Of a stretch of DNA of 64,000 nucleotides, positions 43,551 through 54,000 are shown piece by piece; position 1 is the first letter of the stretch; every line of letters starts with the position of its first letter. A program made the position numbers and the translations under genes. A model generated the notes under the pieces. That model searched no databases. It saw nothing but the letters and a program-made list of their open reading frames with translations, and had not been told where the DNA came from. Origin of the DNA: JACNJF01 sp050288105 (GTDB taxonomy: Bacteria; Pseudomonadota; Gammaproteobacteria; GCA-001735895); assembly GCA_050288105.1 (NCBI GenBank), contig JBNKDE010000003.1, positions 124,001 through 188,000 of the forward strand, given 5' to 3'.

Positions 43551-43617
43551 GCATTAGGAACTTTTTAAAGTTACCTATTCCTCAATTCGTATCACTTAAT
43601 AAAGTGGTACGAAATTT

Positions 43618-43645
43618 AAACGCCATGTTAAAAACATGGCGTTTT
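43618..43645 (+). terminator. Rho-independent terminator after the porin
   Basis: Perfect stem CGCCATGTT / AACATGGCG with loop AAA, extended by A-T pairs, followed by TTTT. It lies 68 bases after the porin stop. Confidence 0.9.
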
Positions 43646-43673
43646 ATAAAATTGAACATGGTATAAATACGCT

Positions 43674-43865
43674 ATGAAAACGAGTAAAGCGATCCTGTTT
43701 TTTTCCTTGCTGTCTATCTTACAAGCCTGCGCACATACCCAATCCCGCGACATTTTTCACGAAACCGACGTTGACGAACCCGAAGGCCCGGGCCTGTTAA
43801 GTGGTGATAGCGGCAGAATTATTATTATTGAAAACCAATCTAAATCTGTAAAACCCGAGAAATAA
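43674..43865 (+). CDS. Small lipoprotein
   Basis: A 63-residue protein. The signal peptide ends with a lipobox (SILQAC at 13-18), leaving about 45 mature residues rich in charged and Gly/Pro residues (FHETDVDEPEGPG). No family is recognised. It is 28 bases downstream of the porin terminator, with its own start. Confidence 0.65.
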   Translation: MKTSKAILFFSLLSILQACAHTQSRDIFHETDVDEPEGPGLLSGDSGRIIIIENQSKSVKPEK

Positions 43866-44190
43866 TTCTGTCCATAGCCCTGCTAACCAGGTCATTTCAA
43901 CTGACTGTGGGAATAACTGGGGCAATTATTAACAGCAATTGTGATCTGAACATCCCCAGTTTGGTCAAATATAAAGGGCAACCTATAAATGAGCTGGTTG
44001 TGCTAAATCCCAACATTAAGATCATGACTATCTCAACAACCATGTCTATTATTTAAGGCGTCAAGAGTTCGACTATTTGCGCTGGATATGATGAATGAGA
44101 AAGGGTTAAGATCTGAGGCTCAATCCTTACCTTTTTCATGAATAGACGTGGTGCACTGACAGTGCATTATCATTTTGAGGTATCACTCGA
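43866..44190. other. Gap without recognised feature
   Basis: About 325 AT-rich bases. I see no gene of coding character, no RNA signature and no copy of the palindromes. It presumably holds the promoter of the HAD gene, with GAGG before its ATG. Confidence 0.5.
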
Positions 44191-44661
44191 ATGTTAGATA
44201 TTAAAATCCCTGGTTACCGGGATCTACAATTAAATCATATGGTTCTCGACTTTAATGGGACTATTGCTTGCGATGGTCAATTAGTCGAAGGTCTTGCAGA
44301 AAAGCTGGAGATATTATCCGAAAAATTATCTATCCATGTCATCACTGCAGATACCCATGGTTTTGCAGCAGAGCAACTTGAAGGCTTGTCATGTACCCTG
44401 AAAATTTTATCAGAAGGTCGGCAAGAGGAGGCAAAGGCAACATTTGTATCTAATTTAGGGGCGAGTCAGGTAGTTGCTATAGGCAATGGACGAAATGACA
44501 GCAAAATGCTAAAAGCTGCCGAGATAGGCATCGCCGTTATTTCGCCAGAGGCATTAGCTGTAGATTCTTTATTGTCTGCTGATATTATTGCTAACGATAT
44601 TGACTCCGCCCTGGACTTACTTTTGAAGCCGCTACGTTTAGTGGCTACTCTAAGATCTTAG
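44191..44661 (+). CDS. HAD-superfamily hydrolase (soluble P-type-ATPase-like, COG4087 type)
   Basis: A 156-residue compact HAD protein. Motif I is LDFNGTIACDG, with Asn in place of the second Asp as I recall for the COG4087 group. Motif II is VITADTHG, motif III lies around the Lys of EEAKATFV, and motif IV is AIGNGRNDSKML. There is no cap domain. It may hydrolyse a phosphomonoester, but the substrate is unknown. Single gene. Confidence 0.82.
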   Translation: MLDIKIPGYRDLQLNHMVLDFNGTIACDGQLVEGLAEKLEILSEKLSIHVITADTHGFAAEQLEGLSCTLKILSEGRQEEAKATFVSNLGASQVVAIGNGRNDSKMLKAAEIGIAVISPEALAVDSLLSADIIANDIDSALDLLLKPLRLVATLRS

Positions 44662-44707
44662 GGTCTGGTATTCTCGAATTAATTTTTGATATGGATAAAG
44701 AATATTT

Positions 44708-45037
44708 ATGTTTAGCTTTGATTTATATGGACTTTTGGATCTTTTAAGATCGGGACTTAAATTTATTGCGTTTGCGATATTACTGGCTACCTATTTAAGG
44801 CTGATAAAATTACCTAAGCTTTCGCTATCGATAGGATATTTCAAGACAGGGATTTTATTTTTGCTTCTTACTTTTATTTTTCCCCTCTTGCTTATGCCAC
44901 TAAAGTACGGATTTTTTGGCGATTCTTTTGCTGAGCCTGAAATTATGATCGCTGGTTATACCGCAACCTATTTTATTCCATTCATCATATCGGTATGGTA
45001 TTTCTTTCTATCCGCCAAAAGTTATCAGGCTGATTAA
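44708..45037 (+). CDS. Hypothetical small membrane protein
   Basis: A 109-residue protein with three strong hydrophobic segments (LKFIAFAILLATYLRLI, TGILFLLLTFIFPLLLMPL, TYFIPFIISVWYFFLSA) and short loops. It lies 46 bases after the HAD gene on the same strand, and an operon is possible. No family is recognised. Confidence 0.6.
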   Translation: MFSFDLYGLLDLLRSGLKFIAFAILLATYLRLIKLPKLSLSIGYFKTGILFLLLTFIFPLLLMPLKYGFFGDSFAEPEIMIAGYTATYFIPFIISVWYFFLSAKSYQAD

Positions 45038-45131
45038 CCATGTGCGGACCTTTAATATAGAGTAGCCTGGGGCATCAATGCTGTCAGGACAAAAAAAACC
45101 AAACCCTGGCGCAAAAAGCGAGAAATCTAAA

Positions 45132-45165
45132 AATCTTCGCGCCCTTCGTGTGCTTCGCAGTTAAT
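45132..45165 (+). repeat. 34-base repeat left of the DKNYY gene
   Basis: Starts AATCTTCGCGCCCTTCGTG and ends in TTAAT. The second copy at 46402-46435 differs at only a few positions. The pair flanks the DKNYY gene in the same orientation. Confidence 0.7.
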
Positions 45166-45209
45166 CACAACATTTAACAGACTGGAAAGAAATTTAGCAA
45201 AGGTTAAGC

Positions 45210-46283
45210 ATGCAAATATTCATAAACATCCTCACATCTCTTATTCTTCTGTTCTGGCCAATTATGGTCATGATGTCACCTATGATGTTTGATGCGCCGG
45301 GTTCGGATAACGATAAAAGTAACTTCATTAATCTAATGGTTGTCTTATCTTATCCAATAGCTCTATTTCTGTTTCTAGGCGTTTTTGGTCAACGTTATCT
45401 TGGTTTTAACAGTTTTGTTCTTGCAGTTATCAGTGCAATTATTATTGCCAGTTTGTTTTCACTATTTGGATTTTTTGACCGCTTATCTAACCTAACAAAA
45501 GGTATTGCTAATACGGGGTATTCTGTTGTTGATAGTACCGTATACCATAATGGCAAACCGTTAGAAGGCGCCGATGCAGGTACATTCGTCGCGGTTGAGG
45601 ATGATGCATTTATTTATACTGCTTCAGACTATGCCACGGATAAACACCATCTTTATTACAATGGGAAAGCTGTTGAAGGAGTGACTGTAAACAATCTTAG
45701 AAAAGAAATAATCGACAGAGATATTTACTGGTTTAACGATACCCAGGTTATTCATCAGGACAGGATTATCCCAGGTGCAAACCCCGATGATTTTCATACG
45801 TTCGAGAATTTTTCAGGATGGAGCTATTCCAGCACCAATGGGCAAACTATTTTCTACAGTTATGACCAGCCGCTTCCTGCTGTAAATAAAGATAGTTTTA
45901 CACCACTTAACGATTTTTTTGCCAAGGATAACAGACAGATTTTTGAAAAAGAAAAACCAATATTGCCTGAAGCAGATGCAGCCAGTTTCAATCTTTTGGA
46001 AGACCACGATTTTGCACGAGATAAAGATAACATTTACTACCTTGCAACAAAAAATCCATTTGCCATACCGAATGCCGATGTGAATACTTTCCAGATACTG
46101 GGTCGTGGTTATTTAAAAGATAAAAACCATATCTATCTGGTTCACCAGTATCAAAGTATTGAGACCCTGCATCAGGTTGATGTTCCAACCTTTGAAGTAA
46201 CACAATATGATGAGAGCACTAAATCAGAAGCTAGAGATAAAAATCATTTTTACTATGATGGAAAAATCGTAGGGCCAAGGTAA
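45210..46283 (+). CDS. DKNYY-repeat membrane protein
   Basis: A 357-residue protein. Three hydrophobic helices occupy about 1-90 (ILTSLILLFWPIMVMMSPMM, YPIALFLFLGVFG, FVLAVISAIIIASLFSLFGF), followed by an outside domain built of DKNYY repeats (TDKHHLYYNGKAVEGV, RDKDNIYYLATKN, LKDKNHIYLVH, RDKNHFYYDGKIV). DKNYY proteins are surface proteins of unknown role found sporadically in bacteria. It is flanked by a 34-base direct repeat, suggesting it moved as a unit. Confidence 0.82.
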   Translation: MQIFINILTSLILLFWPIMVMMSPMMFDAPGSDNDKSNFINLMVVLSYPIALFLFLGVFGQRYLGFNSFVLAVISAIIIASLFSLFGFFDRLSNLTKGIANTGYSVVDSTVYHNGKPLEGADAGTFVAVEDDAFIYTASDYATDKHHLYYNGKAVEGVTVNNLRKEIIDRDIYWFNDTQVIHQDRIIPGANPDDFHTFENFSGWSYSSTNGQTIFYSYDQPLPAVNKDSFTPLNDFFAKDNRQIFEKEKPILPEADAASFNLLEDHDFARDKDNIYYLATKNPFAIPNADVNTFQILGRGYLKDKNHIYLVHQYQSIETLHQVDVPTFEVTQYDESTKSEARDKNHFYYDGKIVGPR

Positions 46284-46634
46284 AGCCTTCGGTATACCGG
46301 CATACCCGGCCTCAACTGCATAAGACTAGCCTGAAAGCATACATTTTCAAAAAGGATGCCAGAGCCCGGCTATCGCTGAGCGTACAAAGGTAATCGCTCA
46401 TAATCTTCGAGCCCTTCGTGAGCTTCGTGGTTAATATCTTAGGGCCCTGATTCAAACACCTGTATACCTATTCCACGCTTCCCCACCTATTACCAATAAC
46501 AAGCTTGCTATATCCCTAAAAACTTAAAAAGCCGCCTCCAAAATTGATCCGCATTAAGGATTGCCCTAGCCGAGTTACTGTAAAATTTAGACTTTACAAC
46601 CGATTCAAAAATTGGGTAGTCAGGCCACTAAACA
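46284..46634. other. Gap with second 34-base repeat
   Basis: About 350 bases without a gene. The second copy of the 34-base repeat lies at 46402-46435. The remainder shows no further recognised structure. Confidence 0.55.
46402..46435 (+). repeat. 34-base repeat right of the DKNYY gene
   Basis: Starts AATCTTCGAGCCCTTCGTG and ends in TTAAT, mirroring 45132-45165. This CTTCGTG-type motif is, from memory, common between genes in many proteobacteria, so it need not be a boundary of transfer. Confidence 0.7.
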
Positions 46635-47528
46635 ATGCAAATTAAAAAGTACAGCATCCCGGACTCAACGCTAACCTATAAGCCCCGCTCCCCTTTTATG
46701 GCCAGGGTGGTATCAACTACCGAACTCACTGACGCCGCTAGCAGTGATGAGGTACGTAATATCGTTTTTGATGTCAGGGGGAGTGGCATCCACTATATCG
46801 AGGGCCAGTCTATAGGGGTAATCCCACCTGGTGAAATCGAGCCCGGAAAACCCCACAAAGCTCGCCTCTACTCTATTGCGTCATCACGTACGGGTGATGA
46901 TGGTAGCTCAACCACCGCTACCATTTGTGTCAAACGGGTTTTTAGCGAAGACGAAGTCTCCGGTGCCAGAGTTCCCGGTATTGCCTCCAACTACCTGTGT
47001 GACCTTAAGCCAGGCGACTCAGTCGCGCTGATTGGCCCCAATGGACGACGTTTTCTGTTACCCGAAGATGATTCTGTTGATTTGATTTTAATCGCCGTGG
47101 GCACGGGCATTGCGCCCTTCCGCGCTTTTATACGACATATCTATCTGGAAAAAGGCTTCTGGAAGGGTCGTATCCGACTTTTCTATGGCGTTAAAAATGC
47201 AATGGAGGCGCTGTTTCTAAACGATAAGAATGATGATATCGGTCAGTATATGACACAAGATACCTTTGAAGCTTTTCGCGCCCTGTCCAGAGCAAATAAC
47301 GAGGATGCCGAGAAGGGCTATGTGCAACACAAGCTAGCTGAGCATAAGCAGGAGGTCTGGGAGATGATCTGCGCTGGAAATTTTTCCGTTTATATCTGCG
47401 GACTGAAAGGTATGGAACAGGGTGTGGATGAAGTATTTTCTGAGCTGGCGCTACAACAGGGGCTGGACTGGCCAGCTATGAAAAAAACATTCATCGATAG
47501 CGGACGCTGGAATACTGAAGTCTATTAG
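46635..47528 (+). CDS. Ferredoxin-NADP(+) reductase-like flavoprotein
   Basis: A 297-residue cytosolic reductase of the plant/cyanobacterial FNR type. The FAD motif is ARLYSIASSR (about 76-85), and the NADP motifs are VGTGIAPFRAFIRH (about 155-168), LFYGVKN and VYICGLKGMEQGV. It ends in Tyr (WNTEVY), the aromatic C-terminus that stacks on the flavin in plant-type FNRs. This is different from the short bacterial Fpr type. It transfers electrons between NADPH and ferredoxin or a similar carrier. Single gene with no linked ferredoxin. Confidence 0.88.
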   Translation: MQIKKYSIPDSTLTYKPRSPFMARVVSTTELTDAASSDEVRNIVFDVRGSGIHYIEGQSIGVIPPGEIEPGKPHKARLYSIASSRTGDDGSSTTATICVKRVFSEDEVSGARVPGIASNYLCDLKPGDSVALIGPNGRRFLLPEDDSVDLILIAVGTGIAPFRAFIRHIYLEKGFWKGRIRLFYGVKNAMEALFLNDKNDDIGQYMTQDTFEAFRALSRANNEDAEKGYVQHKLAEHKQEVWEMICAGNFSVYICGLKGMEQGVDEVFSELALQQGLDWPAMKKTFIDSGRWNTEVY

Positions 47529-47761
47529 TACAAGCACCCTATGGGTACAAGCAGTTGAGTAACGCAGGACACCTAAATGGATTTAGGTCTTAAATTGAAG
47601 CAGAAGCTAGAGCCAAGCAGTAACCCAGTTGCTGTGCCGTAAATCATTTCGCACCCGGTTTCGTTGCGCTGAGAGATTCCATATCCATTGAACAACGCCA
47701 GGTACTCAAATTCGTGATCAGTGCACGCATATCCCCTTCAATATTCGAATATAGTTCTAAT

Positions 47762-48391
47762 ATGATTTCTTTTCGATCGATAACCGCTCTGCCCTTAATC
47801 GCTACGCTGCTACTTGGCAGTGCCAGCGCGGTTTCTGTGGCCCATGCTGATATCTATAAGTACGTCGATAAACAGGGCCGTGTCTCCTATACCAATCGTC
47901 CACCTCACGACGGGTACAGATTGATCTTAAAATCTCGCAAAAGCTGGCAGGAGCCCAGAATCGATTACGGGAATATGGAAAAAAACAGGCAGCGCTTTGC
48001 GACCACAATTGCTAGCATCGCTCTCAACAATGACCTGCCAGAAGGCCTCATCCATGCTGTCATCAGGGCGGAATCTGCCTACGATCCGAATGCTGTGTCA
48101 CGTAGTGGGGCAGTCGGCTTGATGCAGCTGATGCCGGATACTGCCAGACGCTATGGCATCACCAACCGACGTAATCCATCAGATAATATTTCAGGTGGTG
48201 TCCGCTATCTAAAGGACTTGCTTAAGCGCTTTGACAACAATCTGGAGTTAGCTCTGGCCGGTTATAATGCGGGTGAGCGCATGGTAGAAAAGTATGGCAA
48301 TCAGGTTCCACCTTTTGTCGAGACCCGTAGCTATGTCCGCAAGGTGATGAAACTCTTCCAGCAGTACTCGAAACTTGCGGATGATGCGTGA
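47762..48391 (+). CDS. DUF4124 / SLT-domain lytic transglycosylase
   Basis: A 209-residue exported peptidoglycan lytic transglycosylase. Start at the ATG at 47762 gives a clean signal peptide (ALPLIATLLLGSASAVSVAH, then A-DI). An upstream in-frame GTG at 47714 would add 16 residues before it. DUF4124 follows (DIYKYVDKQGRVSYTNRPP), then the SLT domain with catalytic Glu in VIRAESAYDPNAVSRSGAVG, then LMQLMPDTARRYG and ALAGYNAG. It cleaves the MurNAc-GlcNAc bond to make anhydro ends in the periplasm. The peptide has no lipobox. Confidence 0.9.
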   Translation: MISFRSITALPLIATLLLGSASAVSVAHADIYKYVDKQGRVSYTNRPPHDGYRLILKSRKSWQEPRIDYGNMEKNRQRFATTIASIALNNDLPEGLIHAVIRAESAYDPNAVSRSGAVGLMQLMPDTARRYGITNRRNPSDNISGGVRYLKDLLKRFDNNLELALAGYNAGERMVEKYGNQVPPFVETRSYVRKVMKLFQQYSKLADDA

Positions 48392-48431
48392 ATATAAGCC
48401 CTACAGTAACTCTACGTTTTTCATAACTTTC

Positions 48432-48839
48432 CTAGCTATTCTTCTCATTCAGATATTGTGCAAACAATCGATCTTCCTTAACGGTATGCTGGGTAAACCA
48501 GGTTACCAGAAAGTTAATAATATTATCAAAATCCTCCCTGGACATATGCATCTCCAACATAGCCCCCTTTGATGACAACTGATCCAGTAGTTTAAGGTGA
48601 TGCTGTTTATGTTCCTCTAGCAACGGGTATTCATATTGCGTCATGAAGTTCTCTTCACTGATGAAATGAAAGCTGGCATAGGCTTTTAACTCATTAATCA
48701 GGGATATTTTATAATCACGCTTTGTCGATTTATCAATTTCTTCCGATAAGCGATTTATTAACCGAAGAAAATACTGGTGTTGCACATCTATATCTTCAAC
48801 ACCTAATATGTACTCATCTTTCCATTCAAACTTATTCAT
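48432..48839 (-). CDS. Bacteriohemerythrin
   Basis: A 135-residue oxygen-binding di-iron protein. All ligands are present: His21 (DVQHQ), His58 and Glu62 (FHFISEE), His77 and His81 (HKQHH), His118 and Asp123 (QHTVKED). It may store or deliver oxygen, or sense it for the adjacent HD-GYP and kinase proteins. It is the last gene of the minus-strand signalling group. Confidence 0.95.
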   Translation of the reverse strand: MNKFEWKDEYILGVEDIDVQHQYFLRLINRLSEEIDKSTKRDYKISLINELKAYASFHFISEENFMTQYEYPLLEEHKQHHLKLLDQLSSKGAMLEMHMSREDFDNIINFLVTWFTQHTVKEDRLFAQYLNEKNS

Positions 48840-48891
48840 ATTTTTTCTTCTAATGTTGCCAGTTATAACTAGTCTTAAATTACTTCAGTTT

Positions 48892-49539
48892 TTATATCGG
48901 ATTCCCGGGAACAATGACGTTCTTCGCTTGAATGATTGTATTTGCAATTTCCTGTGCCAAATCAAAATTGTAACCATCGATGGCAGTTTGCAGTTTAATG
49001 AAGTCAGCTTCGAGCTCGGTACGATTTAGTACCGGAGCAAGTTTTTTAACCACATTTTTCGCTGCGATATCACTAGTGACCAGTAACGGTAGTAATTCAT
49101 TCAATATGTTTTCGAGTGCCGAAAGATCTAGAGCCACCAAATCCATTGTACCAGGATGGGTTTCAACTTCATCTTGTGTCTGCAGTGAGCTGATGCCTGA
49201 TAGCACCGTATTCAGTTCGCGCATCAAGTCAGCCAGAGATTGATCGACTAAGGCCGCCTGATTATCTGCGCAAACCTTTTCCAGTGCCAGGGATAATTCG
49301 TATAAACCGTGCATACCCAGATTGCCCGCAACACCCTTCAGGCTATGGGCTTCAAACCGCGCCTGATCCAGCCCCTGATCGAGCATAGCGCGGAAGGTTT
49401 GTTCAAACCCATGGCTCTTTTCATAAAATTTCAGCAATAGCCTTCGATACAGATTTTCATTATGTTGCGTTATCCGCAGACCCGCTTCGAGATCTATGCC
49501 GGGCAGTTCTTCTGGCAGCGGTAATTCAAGTTTTGTCAT
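48892..49539 (-). CDS. Stand-alone HPt phosphotransfer protein
   Basis: About 215 residues from the ATG at 49539 (preceded by CAGGG; the frame is open to 49572). The HPt motif FEAHSLKGVAGNLG carries the phospho-His. It aligns closely with the C-terminal HPt of the hybrid kinase at 51014 (VAHTLKGVAGNLG, and LPGxxxExGLxxTQxNxxLYR before both), so it probably arose by duplication of that module and may exchange phosphate with the same receivers. The last 85 or so residues form a second helical region of unclear role. Confidence 0.85.
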   Translation of the reverse strand: MTKLELPLPEELPGIDLEAGLRITQHNENLYRRLLLKFYEKSHGFEQTFRAMLDQGLDQARFEAHSLKGVAGNLGMHGLYELSLALEKVCADNQAALVDQSLADLMRELNTVLSGISSLQTQDEVETHPGTMDLVALDLSALENILNELLPLLVTSDIAAKNVVKKLAPVLNRTELEADFIKLQTAIDGYNFDLAQEIANTIIQAKNVIVPGNPI

Positions 49540-49830
49540 GCCAAACCCTGTGCTAGTAAAAGTAAGTTGCATTCATGTATATAGACCGAAGTCGGCCATG
49601 TTTCAGGTAATTCGATAATCCATGGGGGTGAGGTTCTTACAGGATACGCTTTGCTTCACCACTGAACAGGGAGACAGACTCTGGCAGCCAAAACATAACC
49701 GGATAAACATCATGGCTTTTGTGAGAAATCAGCTATTGCTTAACATAGTCTGCATTCCTTGCTGATTTAATCGCGCATGAAAGCACAACGGTGTAATCGC
49801 CGTCCTGATTTACCCCAGGTTTCTGTGTCA

Positions 49831-50850
49831 CTAATCCAGGTAGTTTGCCTTCACTTCCAGAATCTGTGGTAACACAAGTTCAAATAGATCGACCAGATGA
49901 GGGTCAAAGTGCGCACCTCGACTTTGCGATATGTGATTCACCGCTTTTTCTACCGACCAGGCATCTTTGTACTGGCGCATAGAGGTCAACGCATCAAATA
50001 CATCCGCAATAGCGACGATTCTAGCTTCAAGAGGAATCGCCTCCCCCGACAGACCTTCGGGGTAGCCACTGCCATCCCATCTCTCGTGATGAGATAATGC
50101 AATCGTACGGGACATCTTTAACAGGGGGTTGGAATCTTCACCAATGATTTCCGCACCATAGGCTGAATGTTTCTTCATGATTTCCCACTCGTCAGCATCC
50201 AGCTTGCCCGGTTTCAGCAAAATCTTGTCAGGTATTCCAATCTTGCCGACATCATGCATGGGGGCTGCGTTAAATATCATCTCTACCCACTCATCATTAC
50301 CACCGTACGCCTCCGCAATCAGACGTGTGTAATGACTCATACGAATAACATGATAACCGGTTTCGTTGTCACGATATTCCGCAGCCCGGCCCAGTCGTTG
50401 AATGATTTTTAATCGGGTCTGGTTTACTTCCTGCAGACGTTCTTCCACCTTCTGTTCAAGTTCACGTTTCTGATTGGCTAGCGCGAGGTGAGTTTTAATG
50501 CGGGCTTTAACAATAGAGGGACTGATAGGTTTTGAAATAAAGTCCACCGCGCCCAGTTCGAAACCTTTCTCTTCATTGATCGTTGAACCCAGAGCAGAGA
50601 CAAATATCACCGTAATATCGGAAGTCGCCGGGTCTTCCTTTAAACGGCTACAAACCTCCATACCATCAATTTCCGGCATCATAACATCGAGTAAAACCAT
50701 TTCTGGTCTGGGTATTTGCTGACAGATTTCCAGCGCTTTTGCCCCACTCAATGCTACTTTTAGATCATAGTCATTACGCAAAATATAGGAAAGAATATCA
50801 ATATTCTCGGCGATATCATCTACGATCAGAAGCAATGGTTTTTCAGACAT
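49831..50850 (-). CDS. RpfG-like response regulator with HD-GYP c-di-GMP phosphodiesterase domain
   Basis: A 339-residue protein. The receiver domain (about 5-120) has acidic pocket Asp11-Asp12 and phospho-acceptor Asp55 (LLDVMMPE). A coiled linker follows, then a complete HD-GYP domain (HDVGKIGIPDKILLKPGKL, HHERWDGSGYPEGL, ARIVAIADVFDALTS). It should hydrolyse cyclic di-GMP when phosphorylated. It lies between the HPt gene and the hybrid kinase, a probable phosphorelay with these neighbours. Confidence 0.93.
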   Translation of the reverse strand: MSEKPLLLIVDDIAENIDILSYILRNDYDLKVALSGAKALEICQQIPRPEMVLLDVMMPEIDGMEVCSRLKEDPATSDITVIFVSALGSTINEEKGFELGAVDFISKPISPSIVKARIKTHLALANQKRELEQKVEERLQEVNQTRLKIIQRLGRAAEYRDNETGYHVIRMSHYTRLIAEAYGGNDEWVEMIFNAAPMHDVGKIGIPDKILLKPGKLDADEWEIMKKHSAYGAEIIGEDSNPLLKMSRTIALSHHERWDGSGYPEGLSGEAIPLEARIVAIADVFDALTSMRQYKDAWSVEKAVNHISQSRGAHFDPHLVDLFELVLPQILEVKANYLD

Positions 50851-51013
50851 TTACAACGAATTCCGGTATTTTCAAATCTACGATAATTTTAGCACAGGCT
50901 TCACAAATACTTTGAGCATCCTTAGTACCATTCCATATATTGTTAGCACATGAACAGGCCTACTGTTACCCTGCATGATCAAGTTACTCAAAACAGCTTA
51001 AAATTAATTCGAT

Positions 51014-54000
51014 CTAGTGTAATTCCTGGTCCTGTTCAGGCAATTTTGTATCAGGCTTATTTTCCACAATATCACTTTTGTCGGAAGCGCAAAGATCCTG
51101 TAACCCGGATAAAACAGATTGCAACTGATCAATAACCACTACCTTCAATTCATTTATATTATCAGCCTGAGCTGAACATGCCTGTTCCAGTTCCAGCGCA
51201 GCAAGCTGAAGCCTGGTCATACCCAGATTACCAGCAACACCTTTTAAAGTATGAGCAACACGCGCAGCGGCTGAGGGATCATCAGAGCTCAGAGCTGTTT
51301 CAAACTCCTGTTCAAAAGCTTGCTGGCTATCGCGAAACCTGAGCAGTAGTTTTCGATACAGTGTCGCGTTTTGCTGCGTGGTTTTCAACCCCTGTTCGAT
51401 ATTAACACCGGGTAATAAGATCCCTTCAAATGTCGCTGAGTCATTGGTAATAGCCTGACTGTCTTGCCGCTGAGTTGCCTGAGCCTCTGATGGAATCCAT
51501 CTGGCCAGTGTGACCAGCATTTGATCAGTGTCGACAGGTTTACCAATGTGATCGTTCATCCCCGCTGCAAGCACGCTTTCGCGATCACTTTTCATCACAT
51601 TCGCTGTTAATGCGATTACCGGCAAATCGCTTAGCTTGAGTTCGTCACGGATCCTTTGAGTCGCCACAAATCCATCCATCACCGGCATCTGGCAATCCAT
51701 TAAAACAGCGTCAAATGAATCCTTAGCCAGTGCCTGTAACGCCTCTTCTCCATTATTCGCTGTCGTTACACTCACACCCTGACGTAGCAGCAGATCCTCT
51801 ACCAGTTCCTGATTGATTTCATTGTCTTCAACCAGCAGGATTTTTCTTCCTGCCAGTTGTTGCCTGGCCAGTTGTACATTTATTTCAACGGAGTTTTTAT
51901 CCACTTTCTTCGATTGTTGAGGGTCAACCGCTTTTAGTTTCACTGTAAAATAAAACGTACTGCCTTCGCCCTCTCTGCTAACCAGCCAGATCCTTCCTCC
52001 CATTAACTCGGTCAGCCTTTTGGAAATCACCAGGCCCAATCCGGTGCCGCCATACTTTCTGGTTGTTGACGAATCCGCCTGGTTGAATGGACGAAACAGT
52101 TTATCCTGCTGTGCTACCGAGATTCCAATACCCGTATCTCGGACTGCAAATTTCAGGATAATATTTCCATTCTCGTTACTAAGTAAATTGACTGAAACGT
52201 CAATTTGCCCCCTTTCCTTACTGAACTTTACTGCATTGCTGCACAGGTTAATCAGTACCTGTCCCAACCTGAGCTCATCACCACATAATAAGGGTGGAAT
52301 ATCAGGATCCAGCTTCAGATTAAACCTGATATGCTTCTCGACTGCTTTTGGATCGATAATATTCATCAGGTTTTTAATTACCTGGTTAAGCTCAAAATTA
52401 GAATACTCAAGGTCCAGTTTACCTGACTCTATTTTAGATAAATCTAGAATATCATTGAGGATACCTAACATATGCATCGCAGAGCTCAGTACTTTTTCAA
52501 TATAGTTTCGCGAACGAACGGATAAATCGGTAGTTAACGCGAGCTGTGCCATACCGATGATACCATTCATTGGCGTGCGGATTTCATGGCTCATATTCGC
52601 GAGAAACTCTGACTTAGCGCGACTACCCGCTTCTGCTTCGTGTATCGCCAGTTTAAGGCTGGCTGTGCGCTCTTCAACCAGGCGAGTAAGATTTTGCTGG
52701 TTTTGACGCAATGCCTGTTTGCTTTCCTGGTACTGGGTTATATTTCTACCGATGCCCAGGACACCGATGAGCTTTCCTGCGTTATCAAATATCGGGGTTT
52801 TTATGGTTTCAAGATATTCTCTATGTCCATCACTGGCATAGGTGATTTCTTCTTCATTTTTTGTTGGCTCACGCTTTTCCATTGCACGCTTATCGTTGGC
52901 ACGGAAAAAGTCTGCCAGTTCTCTGCTAACGAAATCATAATCGGTTTTACCCACGATCTCTTCCTTACTGGCACCAAAGAATTCTTCAAAGCGTTGATTG
53001 CAGTCCAGATACACACCGTTTTCATCTTTCATCCAGACCAGGTCTGGAATAGCCTGTAAAAAACTCTGTAACTGGCCTTCATTTTTCCTGAGCTGGTTTT
53101 CCAATTTGATACGCTGTGTAATTTCCCGAGAAGAGGCACAGATTACAGGCCTATCATCCAGTTCAAAAACAACCAGGTTTAGTTCTACATTAATTAATCT
53201 GCCATCCTTACAACGGTGTAAGGTACGTCGTAATAAATTTTGCCGGGTTGCAAATAGCTCTTTGATAAGCGCCGATACCTTATCAGCACCCACACCGGCT
53301 TCCCAGTCACTCACCCTCAGTCGATTGATTGCATCTCGTTTATACCCCAGCATCGCCAAAAAAGAGTCATTAGCATCAATTAACAGGCCCTCGCTGTCGA
53401 TAATATGAATACCATCAGCAGTCATACCCATGATCGTCTGGTAGCGCTTCTTTTGTTGAACCAGCTCGCTTTCATTTTTTTCAACTTCTCTAATCACTCG
53501 TCTACTTTTCATCAGGATGAGTGACATCAGAGAAATAAACAGGGCAATATTTCCCCAGAACAAAAAGGTCTTTACAAACCGAGCAGCACGTCCCAGTTGC
53601 TGTGAAAAGTTAAGTTCCAGAATTTCCAGCTGAATGTTTAACTGGTAGATATGGTTTAATGTCTGTTGAACGGATAAAGTATCTCGCGCACCGATATCTG
53701 ACCTTAACTGGTAAGCTGCTGCATTTAAATCCTGAATCAGAGGTTCAGCCTGTGCCCAGCTTTGGATTGCTTCGCGAATATAAGGAAAGTTTTTAAAGTT
53801 AAGGAATAGCCGAATTAAGCCGGGAATATCTTCTGGCTTGTTTCCACCCTGCAAAAGTCCTTCCCTTGCGGTCTGTAAATCGGGTGGATCTTTTTCTAAC
53901 GCGACTCTGGCTCGGTTATCTCCCAGCGGGATTCTGATATATTCTTCAAATTTCAGGAAGTCGTCAGCATTGTTTGACTGCGCGTACCTGAAAAGAGATA

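Noticed and set aside
44191..44661. Asn in HAD motif I (DFNGT) as an inactivating change
   Set aside because: The D-x-N form is, as far as I recall, normal in the small COG4087-type HAD group.
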